NCBI RefSeq assembly: GCF_012272815.1 | Contig: NZ_JAAWWL010000002.1 | Coordinates: 152,184-216,183, forward strand | Direction of reading: 5' to 3' | DNA from: Croceivirga thetidis | Lineage (GTDB): Bacteria; Bacteroidota; Bacteroidia; Flavobacteriales; Flavobacteriaceae | Length of the DNA stretch: 64,000 nucleotides | Shown: positions 27,701 to 37,902 of the stretch, one piece after another | How the letters are laid out: each line of letters opens with the position of its first letter | Position numbering within the stretch: the first letter of the stretch is position 1 | Translations under genes and position numbers: made by a program | The notes under the pieces: generated by a model | Database searches by the model: none | What the model was told of the DNA's origin: nothing | What the model saw: the letters and a program-made list of their open reading frames with translations, nothing else

Positions 27701-29137
27701 AATATAGAACTCACAGACACCAAGGAGCGTACAAGGGCCATTCTAGATGGAACAATTTCACATACCGATTTTTCTGATTGGACCCTTGACTTAAACGTCA
27801 ATGCTGATGAAGGTCGTTTCATGATTCTTGATACTGAATTTGAAGAAGAAGCCCTTTATTACGGAACAGGCTTTGTTAATGGTCAAGGAAAGGTTTATGG
27901 ACCGGTGAATGCCCTTAATATAAATTTCGAGGGTTCTACAGCTAGAGGTACTTCTTTAAAAATACCTCTAAGTGATTTGACTAGTGTAGGTGATTATTCA
28001 TTTATAAATTTTATAGAAAAAAATCAGTCGACCACGTTTGAGGCTGATCGGGTACTAGATGAATATGAAGGAGTTGAATTGTTCTTCGATTTGGATGTTA
28101 CTCCAGAGGCTGAGGTTGAGATTGTTGTTGATCAACAAACTGGTAGTTCATTAAAGGGCACGGGGGAAGGACTATTGCTTTTTGAGATAAATACCAATGG
28201 TAAATTCAACATGTATGGAAACTTTGTTGTGGTATCGGGTCAATATCGATTTAAACGAGCTGGGGTTATTGATAAAACATTTACCGTACAGCCCGGAGGA
28301 CAAATAAGTTGGGATGGAGACCCTTTGGCTGCTCAGTTGGACTTAGAGGCAATTTATTCTTTGACAGCAAATCCAGCACCCTTGTTAGACAGCGATAATG
28401 CCCAGGGGGTTCGCAGGATACCGACGGATGTTATTGTTAGGTTAGATGGCCAGCTTGAAAGTCCGACCATTGATTTTGATATAGACTTTCCGGGTACTAG
28501 TTCAGTTTTAAAGTCAGAATTGGAATACAGACTGCAAGACCCCACCATTAAAAGTAATAATGCATTTTACCTGCTTGCGCAAGGCACCTTTTATGGTGAA
28601 ACTACCAGTATAAATCAGCAAGCAGTAACGGGAAATTTAATTCAGACTGCCTCTGGATTACTTAATTCGGTACTCGCTGGGGATAACGATAAATTTAATT
28701 TTGGTCTGTCATATGAACAAGGGTATACCGAATTTGACGAAGATAGGGTAGGGGTAAATATTTCTACCCAACTATCTGATCGCATTTTGGTTAACGGCAG
28801 GGTAGGTGTACCGGTCGGGGGAGTATCAGAAACTGTAGTGGCTGGAGATGTTGAAGTTCAAATCTTATTGAATGAAGAAGGTACTTTGAGTGCGAAAATT
28901 TTTAACCGCGAAAACGAAATTCAACGGTTTTTAACCGAACAGATTGGATATACTCAAGGTGTTGGACTTTCTTATCAAGTAGACTTTAATAATTTTAGGG
29001 ACTTATTAAGGAAGATTTTTAAAAAAAACAGGGAGGTTGAAAATCCTAAAGAAGAAGAATTTATAAGTAACACTACAATGGGCCAAGACAGCTTAATTAA
29101 GTTTTACTCCAAGAAATCTTCTCAAAAGCCCAAATAA
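24707..29137 (+). CDS. tamB: translocation/assembly module TamB-like protein
   Basis: TamB-family proteins are anchored in the inner membrane and span the periplasm as a long beta-taco that helps outer-membrane assembly or lipid transport. This 1476-residue frame has one N-terminal hydrophobic helix (LFILLILVVATLVF), a long beta-rich body of repeated 20-30 residue strands, and the conserved C-terminal DUF490 region from about residue 1090 (GKFNMYGNFVVVSGQYRF, ISWDGDPLAAQLDLEAIY). GTG 24707 is the first usual start codon, but the frame is open back to 24668 and reads PIKKLRKILFR, which looks like the natural cationic cap. The true start may be a non-standard codon upstream. It ends before the pfkA promoter. 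Confidence 0.9.
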   Translation: MLFILLILVVATLVFSIPAVQTSIAKRVTSDLNGEFGTNIQMERIQISPLTMNTHIKSIYVEDYQGDTLIFIDKVSTSILSVKNLIDGKLEFGDFDIEGLLFNMKTYKGERDTNLDVFVDKLDDGKPREPGTPPFYMSSTEIKIKDGSYRLNDENLEEPKILDFRNLKVLANDFQILGPEVSLDIKELGFDFNRGLRMENLKTQFKYTKQEMRFENLGIKTPESNLEGQLVFSYDRKDFAQFLDAVKLKASFNDSKIAFNELNLFFNEFGKDKVAVFSGDFEGVLNDFEAQNLVLNSDYTRINGDFNFRNLFRETEPFIINADLNRVSSSYYQLRSILPRLLGRNIPSSLKNLGGFSVRGIAEITESSVDAQVDLTTAIGNATTDLQMTNVNNVDNASYRGLVSFEEFDIGVFLEDPTFGKTTLNLDVEGRGFTPEFLNTRATGEIDKLVYRGYEYNDIKVSGILKDQLFDGRLNCNDQNLRFDFQGLANFGGGRNQFNFIADVDYADLKKMRFINDSISIFRGNVKMDITGNTLDNIAGEVNFTDTAYQNKNEIYFFDDFNIVSKFEGDSIREISINSPDIIEGYARGIFKVNELGKLVQNSVGSIYTNYEPFEISSGQRINFNFNIYNKIVDVFFPDVSFGPDTSIKGRIVSNEKDFKLTFESPQIEAFRNKFDGVELQIDNNNPLFNTFLTVDEMSTIYYDVKDFSLINTTLKDTLFFRTEFKGGGDNDDEYNLNFYHTFSGNNSSVIGLKKSDVSFKGNTWLLNSEGNQQNKIIINNSLDSLRIQEIVMDNMNNERIRLNGQMADSTFKDLELEFKLVSLDKITPNIDSLKLDGQVDGFLNILQKDGKYLPSSSLRIDDFSVNKTILGDMEMMIFGNDDLTEYGVNTWLTYKGQEQFGMSGKIFDSKTETTLDLLATFEDFSLEPLAPLGEDVISNIRGFLSGSARVTGNARNPSIDGSLTMNEAGMGIAYLNTDYDFAPLSRVRLFDQTFFFENIELTDTKERTRAILDGTISHTDFSDWTLDLNVNADEGRFMILDTEFEEEALYYGTGFVNGQGKVYGPVNALNINFEGSTARGTSLKIPLSDLTSVGDYSFINFIEKNQSTTFEADRVLDEYEGVELFFDLDVTPEAEVEIVVDQQTGSSLKGTGEGLLLFEINTNGKFNMYGNFVVVSGQYRFKRAGVIDKTFTVQPGGQISWDGDPLAAQLDLEAIYSLTANPAPLLDSDNAQGVRRIPTDVIVRLDGQLESPTIDFDIDFPGTSSVLKSELEYRLQDPTIKSNNAFYLLAQGTFYGETTSINQQAVTGNLIQTASGLLNSVLAGDNDKFNFGLSYEQGYTEFDEDRVGVNISTQLSDRILVNGRVGVPVGGVSETVVAGDVEVQILLNEEGTLSAKIFNRENEIQRFLTEQIGYTQGVGLSYQVDFNNFRDLLRKIFKKNREVENPKEEEFISNTTMGQDSLIKFYSKKSSQKPK

Positions 29138-29233
29138 CAAACAATTCTTAAAATTTTCATTAAAAATTACCACCGAAATCGTTGTAGATTTTGGTCTGCA
29201 TTCGCCTTTTTTTTTTATTGAACCGACATTTGC

Positions 29234-29241
29234 TAGTTTTG
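29234..29241 (+). promoter_or_regulatory. -7 promoter box for pfkA-gap
   Basis: TAGTTTTG fits TAnnTTTG and lies 18 bases before the ATG at 29260, supporting that start. A TTG at 29218 is too close (13-base spacer) to be a convincing -33 box. Confidence 0.45.
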
Positions 29242-29259
29242 CAATTCTTTGTTTCAAAT

Positions 29260-30246
29260 ATGACTGAAAACATCAAGAAAGTTGCAGTTTTCACCTCTGG
29301 AGGAGATTCACCAGGAATGAACGCTGCTATCCGTTCTGTAGTAAGAACCTGTGCCTATAAAAATATCGAATGCGTTGCAATCTATAGAGGCTATCAAGGA
29401 ATGATAGATGGAGATTTCAAGCAGATGAATGCTAGAAGTGTTAACAATATCATTAACAAAGGTGGGACAATTCTTAAATCAGCCCGATGTGAAGAATTTA
29501 GAACCGAGAAAGGTAGAAAGAAGGCCTACGACCAATTAAAAAAGGAAGGCATTGATGCATTTGTTGTAATTGGGGGTAATGGAAGTTTTGCTGGAGCGGT
29601 CAAATTCAACCGTGAATATGATTTCCCAGTTATGGGCATACCGGGCACTATTGATAATGACATATTGGGAACCTCTTTTACAATTGGTTTTGATACAGCA
29701 ATAAATACAGTTGTCGATGTAATTGACAAAATCAGGGATACGGCAAGTTCACATAACCGGCTTTTTTTTGTTGAGGTTATGGGCCGAGACGTTGGCCATA
29801 TTGCTTTAAATGCAGGTGTTGGTGCTGGAGCAGAAGAGATTTTGATACCTGAGCAAAACCTTGGTTTGGAGCGTCTTTTAGATTCTTTGAAAAGAAGTAA
29901 GAAATCGGGTAAATCATCAAGTATAGTAATCGTTGCCGAAGGTGATAAAATTGGAAAAAATGTTTTTGAACTCAAAGAATATGTAGAAGAGCATCTTCCA
30001 ATTTACGATGTAAGGGTCTCGGTACTAGGCCATATGCAACGTGGTGGTAATCCAACATGTTTTGATAGGGTTCTGGCAAGTAGAATGGGTGTTCGAGCGG
30101 TAGAAGCCCTTATAGAAGGCAAATCAAATTATATGGTTGGAATCAGAGATAACAAATTAGTTCTGACCCCAATTGAAGAAGCTATAAAAGCGCATACTGA
30201 AATCGATATGGAATTATTGAGGGTTTCAGATATCATGACAACTTAA
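29260..30246 (+). CDS. pfkA: 6-phosphofructokinase
   Basis: The ATG at 29260 (MTENIKKVAVF) gives 328 residues, normal for PfkA; the longer frame from 29191 adds an unrelated hydrophobic lead that includes the promoter. PfkA makes fructose 1,6-bisphosphate in glycolysis. Motifs: GGDSPGMN near the N-terminus, IGGNGSFAGA, PGTIDND with the catalytic Asp, and a GHMQRGG segment near residue 255. Gly in GGNGS and in PGTIDND suggests ATP rather than pyrophosphate as donor; Asn replaces the more usual Asp in GGDGS, a change I note without assigning an effect. It is followed 19 bases later by gap, forming a glycolytic operon. Confidence 0.95.
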   Translation: MTENIKKVAVFTSGGDSPGMNAAIRSVVRTCAYKNIECVAIYRGYQGMIDGDFKQMNARSVNNIINKGGTILKSARCEEFRTEKGRKKAYDQLKKEGIDAFVVIGGNGSFAGAVKFNREYDFPVMGIPGTIDNDILGTSFTIGFDTAINTVVDVIDKIRDTASSHNRLFFVEVMGRDVGHIALNAGVGAGAEEILIPEQNLGLERLLDSLKRSKKSGKSSSIVIVAEGDKIGKNVFELKEYVEEHLPIYDVRVSVLGHMQRGGNPTCFDRVLASRMGVRAVEALIEGKSNYMVGIRDNKLVLTPIEEAIKAHTEIDMELLRVSDIMTT

Positions 30247-30253
30247 AACTTAA

Positions 30254-31267
<1,014 letters not shown>

Positions 31268-31278
31268 TTTTCAAATCC

Positions 31279-31321
31279 ATATTCCTGAAGAGTAAGATTA
31301 ATTCTTATTTTTCAGGAATAT
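31279..31321 (+). terminator. long hairpin after gap
   Basis: ATATTCCTGAA (31279-31289) pairs perfectly with TTCAGGAATAT (31311-31321), and an inner partly paired stretch lies between. The downstream DNA is only moderately T-rich, so it may be a weak terminator or an RNA-stability element between gap and the kinase gene at 31335. Confidence 0.5.
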
Positions 31322-31334
31322 TTCTATTTCCAAT

Positions 31335-32178
<844 letters not shown>

Positions 32179-32186
<8 letters not shown>

Positions 32187-32559
32187 CCGCAATCATCGAA
32201 ATTTCCACATTTACAAACATCGGTAGATTGGCTACTTCAACTGTCTCTCTTGCAGGTGCGGTTTCGGCATTAAAATAACCTCCGTAGACTTCATTTACTT
32301 GAGAAAATTGATGCATATCTTTTAAGAAAATAGATGTTTTTACAACATTTTCGAAAGTCATATCGGCCGCCTCAAGAATAGCACCTAAGTTTTTCATGCA
32401 TTGCTTCGCCTCATCTTTTACATCTCCTTCAACTAACTTTCCGGTAGCGGGGTCGATTGGAGTCTGACCTGAGATATACAGCGTATTTTTTATTAAAATG
32501 GCTTGGTTATAAGGTCCGATAGGGCCTGGGGCATTGGAAGTTGTTATAATTTTTTTCAT
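32179..32559 (-). CDS. ridA: RidA family enamine/imine deaminase
   Basis: The 126-residue protein is a complete RidA/YjgF member: APGPIGPYNQAI near the N-terminus, SGQTPIDPATGKLV, a VKTSIFLKDM segment, and APARETVEVANLPM with the conserved Arg. RidA hydrolyses reactive 2-aminoacrylate and other enamines made by PLP enzymes, forming trimers in the cytosol. It lies 16 bases after the lptD-like stop on the same strand and may be co-transcribed. RidA might also buffer the PLP-dependent aminotransferase at 5353, but nothing supports a special link. Confidence 0.93.
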
Positions 32560-32575
32560 AACCTAAATTTAGGAC

Positions 32576-35308
32576 TTATCTGCTACCTAGCCTACGTTGA
32601 CTTCTATTTTCCCATTTTAAGTCTTGCAACAGTGAACTACTTATTCCTATAAAAAAGTACCAGCGCTGGTTTCTACCAAAAGGAACCCAATCAAATCGTA
32701 AATCGAAGCTCTTCAAATTTCGAGTAAAATTGAATTGGGTTAGTGTAAAACCTTGATTTTTAAAGTCATATCCAGAACTAAAGCGCATGCTCCAGCGTGG
32801 GGTTAATTCTAAATTTCCTGAAAACATCAAAGAAGCATTGGAAAATTCATTCTGGCGATTGCTATTTAAATATGAAGTTGTGAATGCCAATCGCATATCC
32901 CAAGGCGTTTTATTGGCATACGCAGGGTTTTCAATATCCGAATCATCTTTTTTAGTATCCCTTCCGTAAACGGGATCGTTTCCAAAACCTAGTAAGTCGT
33001 CTGTACGACCCCCACTTTGTGCGCGATATAAATCTTCTGCATCCTCATCTTCTTGTGAATCCGGATCCTTGTCCTTCTTTTTCTTAAAGGTATTGCTGTC
33101 AAGTGAATAACCTAGATTGATACTGGCTCTGGTAAGTCTAAGTAAACTTCCTCCGGCATCAACATTGAACGTATTGATTCTCCTACCATTATTATCAACC
33201 GTATAAGGGTCTAAAGAACCTGAAAAGTTAATTGACAGTTTACGGTCAAACAGGGTCGTCCCGCCATTAAAACTGACCGGAGCCAATTTTAAGGAGTCTG
33301 CCTCGAAATTATAGGAAGTGGCAAAGTTCAGGTTGCTCAATAGTTGTATTTTCTTTGGTTCGGTAGCCGTTGAGTCCTTATCCCTAACCTTGGCTTCCAA
33401 TTGATTTTGAACTGAAAATGAGATGGAGTTTGCTTTGTTTAAACTCGGAGCTCCATTTAGCGTTCCTTCAAAGCGGCTATAGAGCACTTCTTCGCCGTTA
33501 TTATCAGTATAGCTATCGTAAAACTGCTCGAACGATGGTGTATATCCCCAACCAATTGAAGGTCGAATCTGATGGCGAATAGCTTGTATTTTCTTATCCT
33601 CACCAAAATTGAAGGTTCCATATAAGGTTGTACCGATACTGGCATTTAAACCGTAGCGATTAAATCTATCAAATCCGTTGATAGTGTCAAGAACAACCTC
33701 TCGATTGCTGTCAGGATCATCTGGGTCTAGGCCGCGTTCAAATGTTTCTAAAGTCCAGATATCCTCGTAAGTACCACCAACAGAAACGCTGAAATATTTG
33801 GCTACTTTAAAGTTAGTCGTAAATGGTAATCGATGCGTGGCTCCGAACCTTGCATTATCAAACATTCGATTGGTAAGAAAAAGTGAATCGGTTGTAGAGA
33901 TTTGGTTACGAGCATTTACGTTATACTGTAAGTTAAAGTTTTGTATAGCTCCTTTTTTAGTTCCTTCACGTTTGGCAAAAGGGAATATACGCTCCATACT
34001 TCCTTGAAGGGTTGGCAACGTCATGTTAATGGCTTCGGTATTCGTATTTTGATTATGGGTAGCTGTCAAACTAACATTGACCGAAGGATATTCAGGAAAA
34101 GTCTTTGAATACGAAATTGATGATGACAAGTTATTATTTTGAGTATTGGCAAGATTCACTTGATTTGCTGATTGCGCAAAATAATTACTACTACCTAAAT
34201 TGACCGAGGCAGCAAATCGCGAGTTAGGATTTGCCTTAGCATCTTGTTGATGCGATATTTGTAGGTTATAGAGCGTGCTCCTTGAGAAATCATCAAAGCC
34301 AGGTTGACTTCGTATTAGGTTCTCGAATCTGAAATTTATGTTACCTCGAAACTTATAGCGTTTGGTATAAACTGATTGAATTCTAAAATCATAGCTCCCA
34401 TTAGTGTAAAAACTACCTAATAGATTTAAATCAACATATTCACTTATCGGAAAATAATACCCACCATTTTGTAGAAAATAACCACGTTGAGGATCGTTAC
34501 CAAAAGATGGAAACATTAGACCTCCAGTTCTACCTGCCGATAAAGGAAAATAGGCAAAAGGTAATGCAATTGGAGTTGGTACATCAACCAAATACATATT
34601 ACTGAAACCAGCGATTATTTTCTTTCCGGGTACAAATTTGGCCTTATTGATTAAAATATAATAATCGGGATCTAAGGTATCTTTTGAAGTTGTAATTTTT
34701 CCTCTTCTCAAGAAATAAACCGAATCATTTTCTTTTTTAGTTATTTCGGCAAGTACTTTCATCGCGTCAACTCCGACAGAACCTATACCACCTGAACTCT
34801 GTTCAGTTCTAGAATTCCAAATCAGTGCTTTTTGGGTGTCAAAATTGAATCGTATGGAATCTGGTATTACTTCTTGAGTTCCCTGCTTAAAATAGGGTAA
34901 CTGAGTATATTCCCCAGAGACAGTATCCTTTATTCGACCTGCATAAACTTCATTTTTTACATAATCAAGAATTATTATACCCGCTTTTAGCTCCGTATCT
35001 TGATAATAAACTTCGGCTTCGTTGTATAGGTAAATTTTATTGTCCTTTTGGCTTAGCCTTGCGTAGTCTTTTGCCTTGTATTTGATCTTATCAAGCAAAA
35101 ACCCTTGCTTTTGTACAGTTGTGTCTTTTTGAATTGAATCGTTTTCAGGCTTATTGTTTAGTAGTTCTTCAGTTAAAATAGGAGCTGTAATACTGTCGTT
35201 AATGGGTCTAATTGGAAGCGGTACAACACGGTCCTCTTGAGCCTTTGCAGAGACCATGGCCAAAACAGCTATTAACAGTAAAAGAAAAGATGGATTGTTT
35301 GCTCGCAA
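32576..35308 (-). CDS. lptD: putative LPS-assembly outer-membrane protein LptD
   Basis: The 910-residue protein has a Sec signal (FLLLLIAVLAMVSAKAQ), an OstA-like N-terminal part near residues 80-180 (NKIYLYNEAEVYYQD, LKAGIIILDY) and a long C-terminal beta-barrel ending WENRSQRRLGSR. LptD inserts lipopolysaccharide into the outer leaflet of the outer membrane with LptE. This is the Bacteroidota version and lacks the well-studied Cys pairs. No ATG precedes the signal: the start must be TTG at 35308 (MRANNPS), with a -7 box 46 bases upstream. A charged insert lies near residues 765-810. It is divergent from the amidase gene. Confidence 0.88.
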   Translation of the reverse strand: MRANNPSFLLLLIAVLAMVSAKAQEDRVVPLPIRPINDSITAPILTEELLNNKPENDSIQKDTTVQKQGFLLDKIKYKAKDYARLSQKDNKIYLYNEAEVYYQDTELKAGIIILDYVKNEVYAGRIKDTVSGEYTQLPYFKQGTQEVIPDSIRFNFDTQKALIWNSRTEQSSGGIGSVGVDAMKVLAEITKKENDSVYFLRRGKITTSKDTLDPDYYILINKAKFVPGKKIIAGFSNMYLVDVPTPIALPFAYFPLSAGRTGGLMFPSFGNDPQRGYFLQNGGYYFPISEYVDLNLLGSFYTNGSYDFRIQSVYTKRYKFRGNINFRFENLIRSQPGFDDFSRSTLYNLQISHQQDAKANPNSRFAASVNLGSSNYFAQSANQVNLANTQNNNLSSSISYSKTFPEYPSVNVSLTATHNQNTNTEAINMTLPTLQGSMERIFPFAKREGTKKGAIQNFNLQYNVNARNQISTTDSLFLTNRMFDNARFGATHRLPFTTNFKVAKYFSVSVGGTYEDIWTLETFERGLDPDDPDSNREVVLDTINGFDRFNRYGLNASIGTTLYGTFNFGEDKKIQAIRHQIRPSIGWGYTPSFEQFYDSYTDNNGEEVLYSRFEGTLNGAPSLNKANSISFSVQNQLEAKVRDKDSTATEPKKIQLLSNLNFATSYNFEADSLKLAPVSFNGGTTLFDRKLSINFSGSLDPYTVDNNGRRINTFNVDAGGSLLRLTRASINLGYSLDSNTFKKKKDKDPDSQEDEDAEDLYRAQSGGRTDDLLGFGNDPVYGRDTKKDDSDIENPAYANKTPWDMRLAFTTSYLNSNRQNEFSNASLMFSGNLELTPRWSMRFSSGYDFKNQGFTLTQFNFTRNLKSFDLRFDWVPFGRNQRWYFFIGISSSLLQDLKWENRSQRRLGSR

Positions 35309-35354
35309 GGTGATTAATCCTATTTTTGTATAGCTTGGCTCGGTTTTTGGAAGC

Positions 35355-35362
35355 CAAACTTA
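35355..35362 (-). promoter_or_regulatory. -7 promoter box for lptD
   Basis: On the minus strand this reads TAAGTTTG, matching TAnnTTTG, 46 bases upstream of the TTG start. No -33 TTG lies at the normal distance. Confidence 0.4.
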
Positions 35363-35438
35363 CATATATTTTTAATTCTGATTTAGGGGCATTACAATTA
35401 TTTTAACCCCATCAGTGTTTGAAAAAACTGCAGTTCTT

Positions 35439-36818
35439 ATGTTTAAAAAATGTTCGGTTCTTTTCATTTTTTTGGTGTCCTTTCTATTCTTTTCATCTTT
35501 CCACAAGAATGATACCGAATCCACATCCATTAAAAAATTCGTTGTTGTTTTAGATGCTGGTCATGGTGGACATGACCCAGGGAACTTAGGAAATGGGTTC
35601 TTGGAGAAAGATATTGCTTTGGCCATTACGAAGAAGGTTGGTGCGTTATTGGCCAAGAACAAAGACATAAAAGTGGTCTACACAAGAGAAGATGATACCT
35701 TCATTGGATTACAGCAAAGAGGTGCCATTGCAAATGAAGCCAAGGCCGATTTATTTGTTTCCATTCATTGCAACGCGCATAAATCGGAGGCTTATGGAAC
35801 AGAAACATTTGTATTGGGATTGCATGCTAATGATAGGAATTTTGAGGTAGCGAAAAAGGAGAACTCCGTAATATATCTTGAAGATAATTATGAGATGAAG
35901 TATGGGGAATATGATATAAACTCACCAGAATCCGTAATTGGTTTGACCATAATGCAAGAAGAATTTCTAGAGCAGAGTCTTCAAATTGCAGGCTTAGTGC
36001 AAAGTAGGTTCAAGACCAAATTAAAAAGGAAAGATAGGGGACCTAAGCAGGCAGGATTCATAGTGTTACATCAAACATTCATGCCCAGTATTCTCATTGA
36101 AGTTGGTTTTCTAACCAATAAAAGTGAAGGAGCTTATCTAAATTCTGATAAAGGCCAAAACGAAATGAGCAATACCATAGCCCAATCAATTCTTGATTAT
36201 AAAAATGGTGTGGAAGCAGGTTCAATTGAGATAAAATCTGAACCTAAAGAAGATGTTATGGCAAAGGAAAAGGTAGTTGAGAAAGCACCCGAGGTTAAAA
36301 AACCTGAATCAAAACAAGTTGCCACCGAAAAACCTACGGTAGAAGCAGTAAAGCAACAGGCCGAGCCAACAAAAGAGCTAGTTGAAGAAGTTATCGAACC
36401 GAAAAAAGTTGAACCAGAGCCATCTACTAGTGTGCAAAATACTACTAAGGAAGTTGTTGAAAATAAGGTAGATGAGACTAAAATCGAAACAAAGAAAGTA
36501 TTACCGGAAAAAGTAAGCAGTAAAACAGTTTCTGAGGTCGCCAAGACCAGTCACGGCGTTACCTTCAAGGTGCAGATAATGGCTACAGTTGACGTGATTC
36601 CTTTAGACGGAAAATTTTTCAGGGGACTTGATACAATATCAAAAGAACCATTTCAAAATTTGTTTCGTTACATGTATGGAGAAACGGATAAATATGAAAG
36701 TGCGAAACAATTAAAATCAAATGCTGATGCCAAAGGTTACACTGATAGTTACATTGTATCTTATAAAGATGGAGAACGAATTCCACTTTGGAAGGCTCTC
36801 AAATTGATTTCAGACTAA
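35439..36818 (+). CDS. N-acetylmuramoyl-L-alanine amidase with SPOR-like C-terminus
   Basis: The ATG at 35439 gives MFKKCSVLFIFLVSFLFFSS, a clear signal; the frame from GTG 35415 adds 8 residues before it. The amidase_3 domain (about 35-255) has the zinc motif VLDAGHGGHDPGN, SIHCNAH and the catalytic SILIEVGFLTN. It cuts the amide bond between MurNAc and the stem peptide during cell separation. A low-complexity linker rich in Glu, Lys, Pro and Val (about 270-370) follows. The C-terminal 75 residues (VTFKVQIMATVD) resemble SPOR, which binds denuded glycan at the septum. It is divergent from lptD and followed by an MCE gene, a cell-envelope group. Confidence 0.92.
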   Translation: MFKKCSVLFIFLVSFLFFSSFHKNDTESTSIKKFVVVLDAGHGGHDPGNLGNGFLEKDIALAITKKVGALLAKNKDIKVVYTREDDTFIGLQQRGAIANEAKADLFVSIHCNAHKSEAYGTETFVLGLHANDRNFEVAKKENSVIYLEDNYEMKYGEYDINSPESVIGLTIMQEEFLEQSLQIAGLVQSRFKTKLKRKDRGPKQAGFIVLHQTFMPSILIEVGFLTNKSEGAYLNSDKGQNEMSNTIAQSILDYKNGVEAGSIEIKSEPKEDVMAKEKVVEKAPEVKKPESKQVATEKPTVEAVKQQAEPTKELVEEVIEPKKVEPEPSTSVQNTTKEVVENKVDETKIETKKVLPEKVSSKTVSEVAKTSHGVTFKVQIMATVDVIPLDGKFFRGLDTISKEPFQNLFRYMYGETDKYESAKQLKSNADAKGYTDSYIVSYKDGERIPLWKALKLISD

Positions 36819-36841
36819 TAAAATCCCACTGATTTATTTGC

Positions 36842-36849
36842 TAATTTTG
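36842..36849 (+). promoter_or_regulatory. -7 promoter box upstream of the MCE gene
   Basis: TAATTTTG fits TAnnTTTG, 23 bases before the TTG start at 36873. No -33 TTG was found at the usual distance. Confidence 0.4.
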
Positions 36850-36872
36850 TTAGTAACCAAAAAATCAAGCTT

Positions 36873-37829
36873 TTGAAATTATCGCGCGAAGTAAAAACGG
36901 GTATAATCGTTTTAGGCGGAATTTTACTTTTTATCCTTGGCTTCAGCTATCTGAAATCCAGTTCACTTTTTGATAATACAAAGACCTTTTACGTTGTCTA
37001 TGACCATGTTGGTGGATTGCAAACTGGGACGGTAGTCTCAATAAATGGTTTTGGAGTTGGAAAGGTTACCAATATGGGATTTAAGGATAGTTCTGGTAAA
37101 TTATTGATAACACTAGCAGTAGATAGCAAATTCGAATTTTCGAAAAATAGCCCTGCAGAACTCTTTGATACCGGAATAATCGGTGGAAAAGGAATTCAGA
37201 TTCAACCTGTATTTGATGGCGCTCCAATGGCCAAATCTGGGGACACCTTAAATGGTACCATTAAGCAAGGACTGACTGAATTGGTTCAAGAAAAATTAAC
37301 CCCTCTGCAAATGAAAGTTGAAGGAGCGGTTACTAATGCTGATTCCTTGTTAGGGAATTTTAATGATATTCTGGACGATCCAACAAAAAGGAGTTTGCAG
37401 AATAGCATCGCAGGCCTAAATCAATTGGTTTATTCCTTACAGAAAAGTGCAAATGCCTTCAATTCTTTAATTGCTGATAATCAAGAAAAACTTGACAGTT
37501 CATTAAATAACGTTAACACGATTACCCAAAATTTTTCAGAAATATCAAGTGCACTTAAAGAAGCGAATCTCGAAGAGACCATGAAAAAATTCGGGGAAAC
37601 TGTTGATAATTTAAATGGTCTACTGGCAAAAATTGAAAATGGTGAAGGAAGTTTGGGAAAAATGGCCAACAATGAGGAGTTATACAATAATCTATCCAAC
37701 GCCTCACGAGAACTGGACCTATTACTTCAAGATTTTAGATTGAATCCTAAGCGCTATGTAAACGTTTCAGTCTTTGGCAAAAAACAAAAGGAATATACCT
37801 TGCCCGAAAACGATCCGGCCGAAAACTAA
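36873..37829 (+). CDS. MlaD/MCE family lipid-transport protein
   Basis: The start is TTG at 36873 (MKLSREVKTG), as the next ATG is inside the MCE domain. One N-terminal membrane helix (GIIVLGGILLFILGFSYL) is followed by an MCE domain at about 35-115 (YVVYDHVGGLQTGTVVSINGFGVGKV). MCE proteins form hexameric rings in the periplasm that carry phospholipids between membranes. A helical, coiled-coil-prone tail from about 150 to 295 follows, with NLNGLLAKIENGEGSLGKM typical of the Bacteroidota members. No permease or ATPase gene is nearby, so the partners are encoded elsewhere. Length is normal. Confidence 0.92.
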   Translation: MKLSREVKTGIIVLGGILLFILGFSYLKSSSLFDNTKTFYVVYDHVGGLQTGTVVSINGFGVGKVTNMGFKDSSGKLLITLAVDSKFEFSKNSPAELFDTGIIGGKGIQIQPVFDGAPMAKSGDTLNGTIKQGLTELVQEKLTPLQMKVEGAVTNADSLLGNFNDILDDPTKRSLQNSIAGLNQLVYSLQKSANAFNSLIADNQEKLDSSLNNVNTITQNFSEISSALKEANLEETMKKFGETVDNLNGLLAKIENGEGSLGKMANNEELYNNLSNASRELDLLLQDFRLNPKRYVNVSVFGKKQKEYTLPENDPAEN

Positions 37830-37850
37830 TAAAGACCTAAACAGATAATC

Positions 37851-37876
37851 AATTTATTATGCATGCATAATAAATT
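37851..37876. promoter_or_regulatory. 26-base perfect palindrome upstream of the Fe-S gene pair
   Basis: The 13-base half AATTTATTATGCA is followed at once by its exact reverse complement, with no spacer, centred between 37863 and 37864. It lies 27 bases upstream of the iron-sulfur protein ATG. It may be an operator for a dimeric repressor or activator. A hairpin is less likely because there is no loop. Confidence 0.6.
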
Positions 37877-37902
37877 TTGTAATTTAGCAGTTGACTATTT
37901 CT

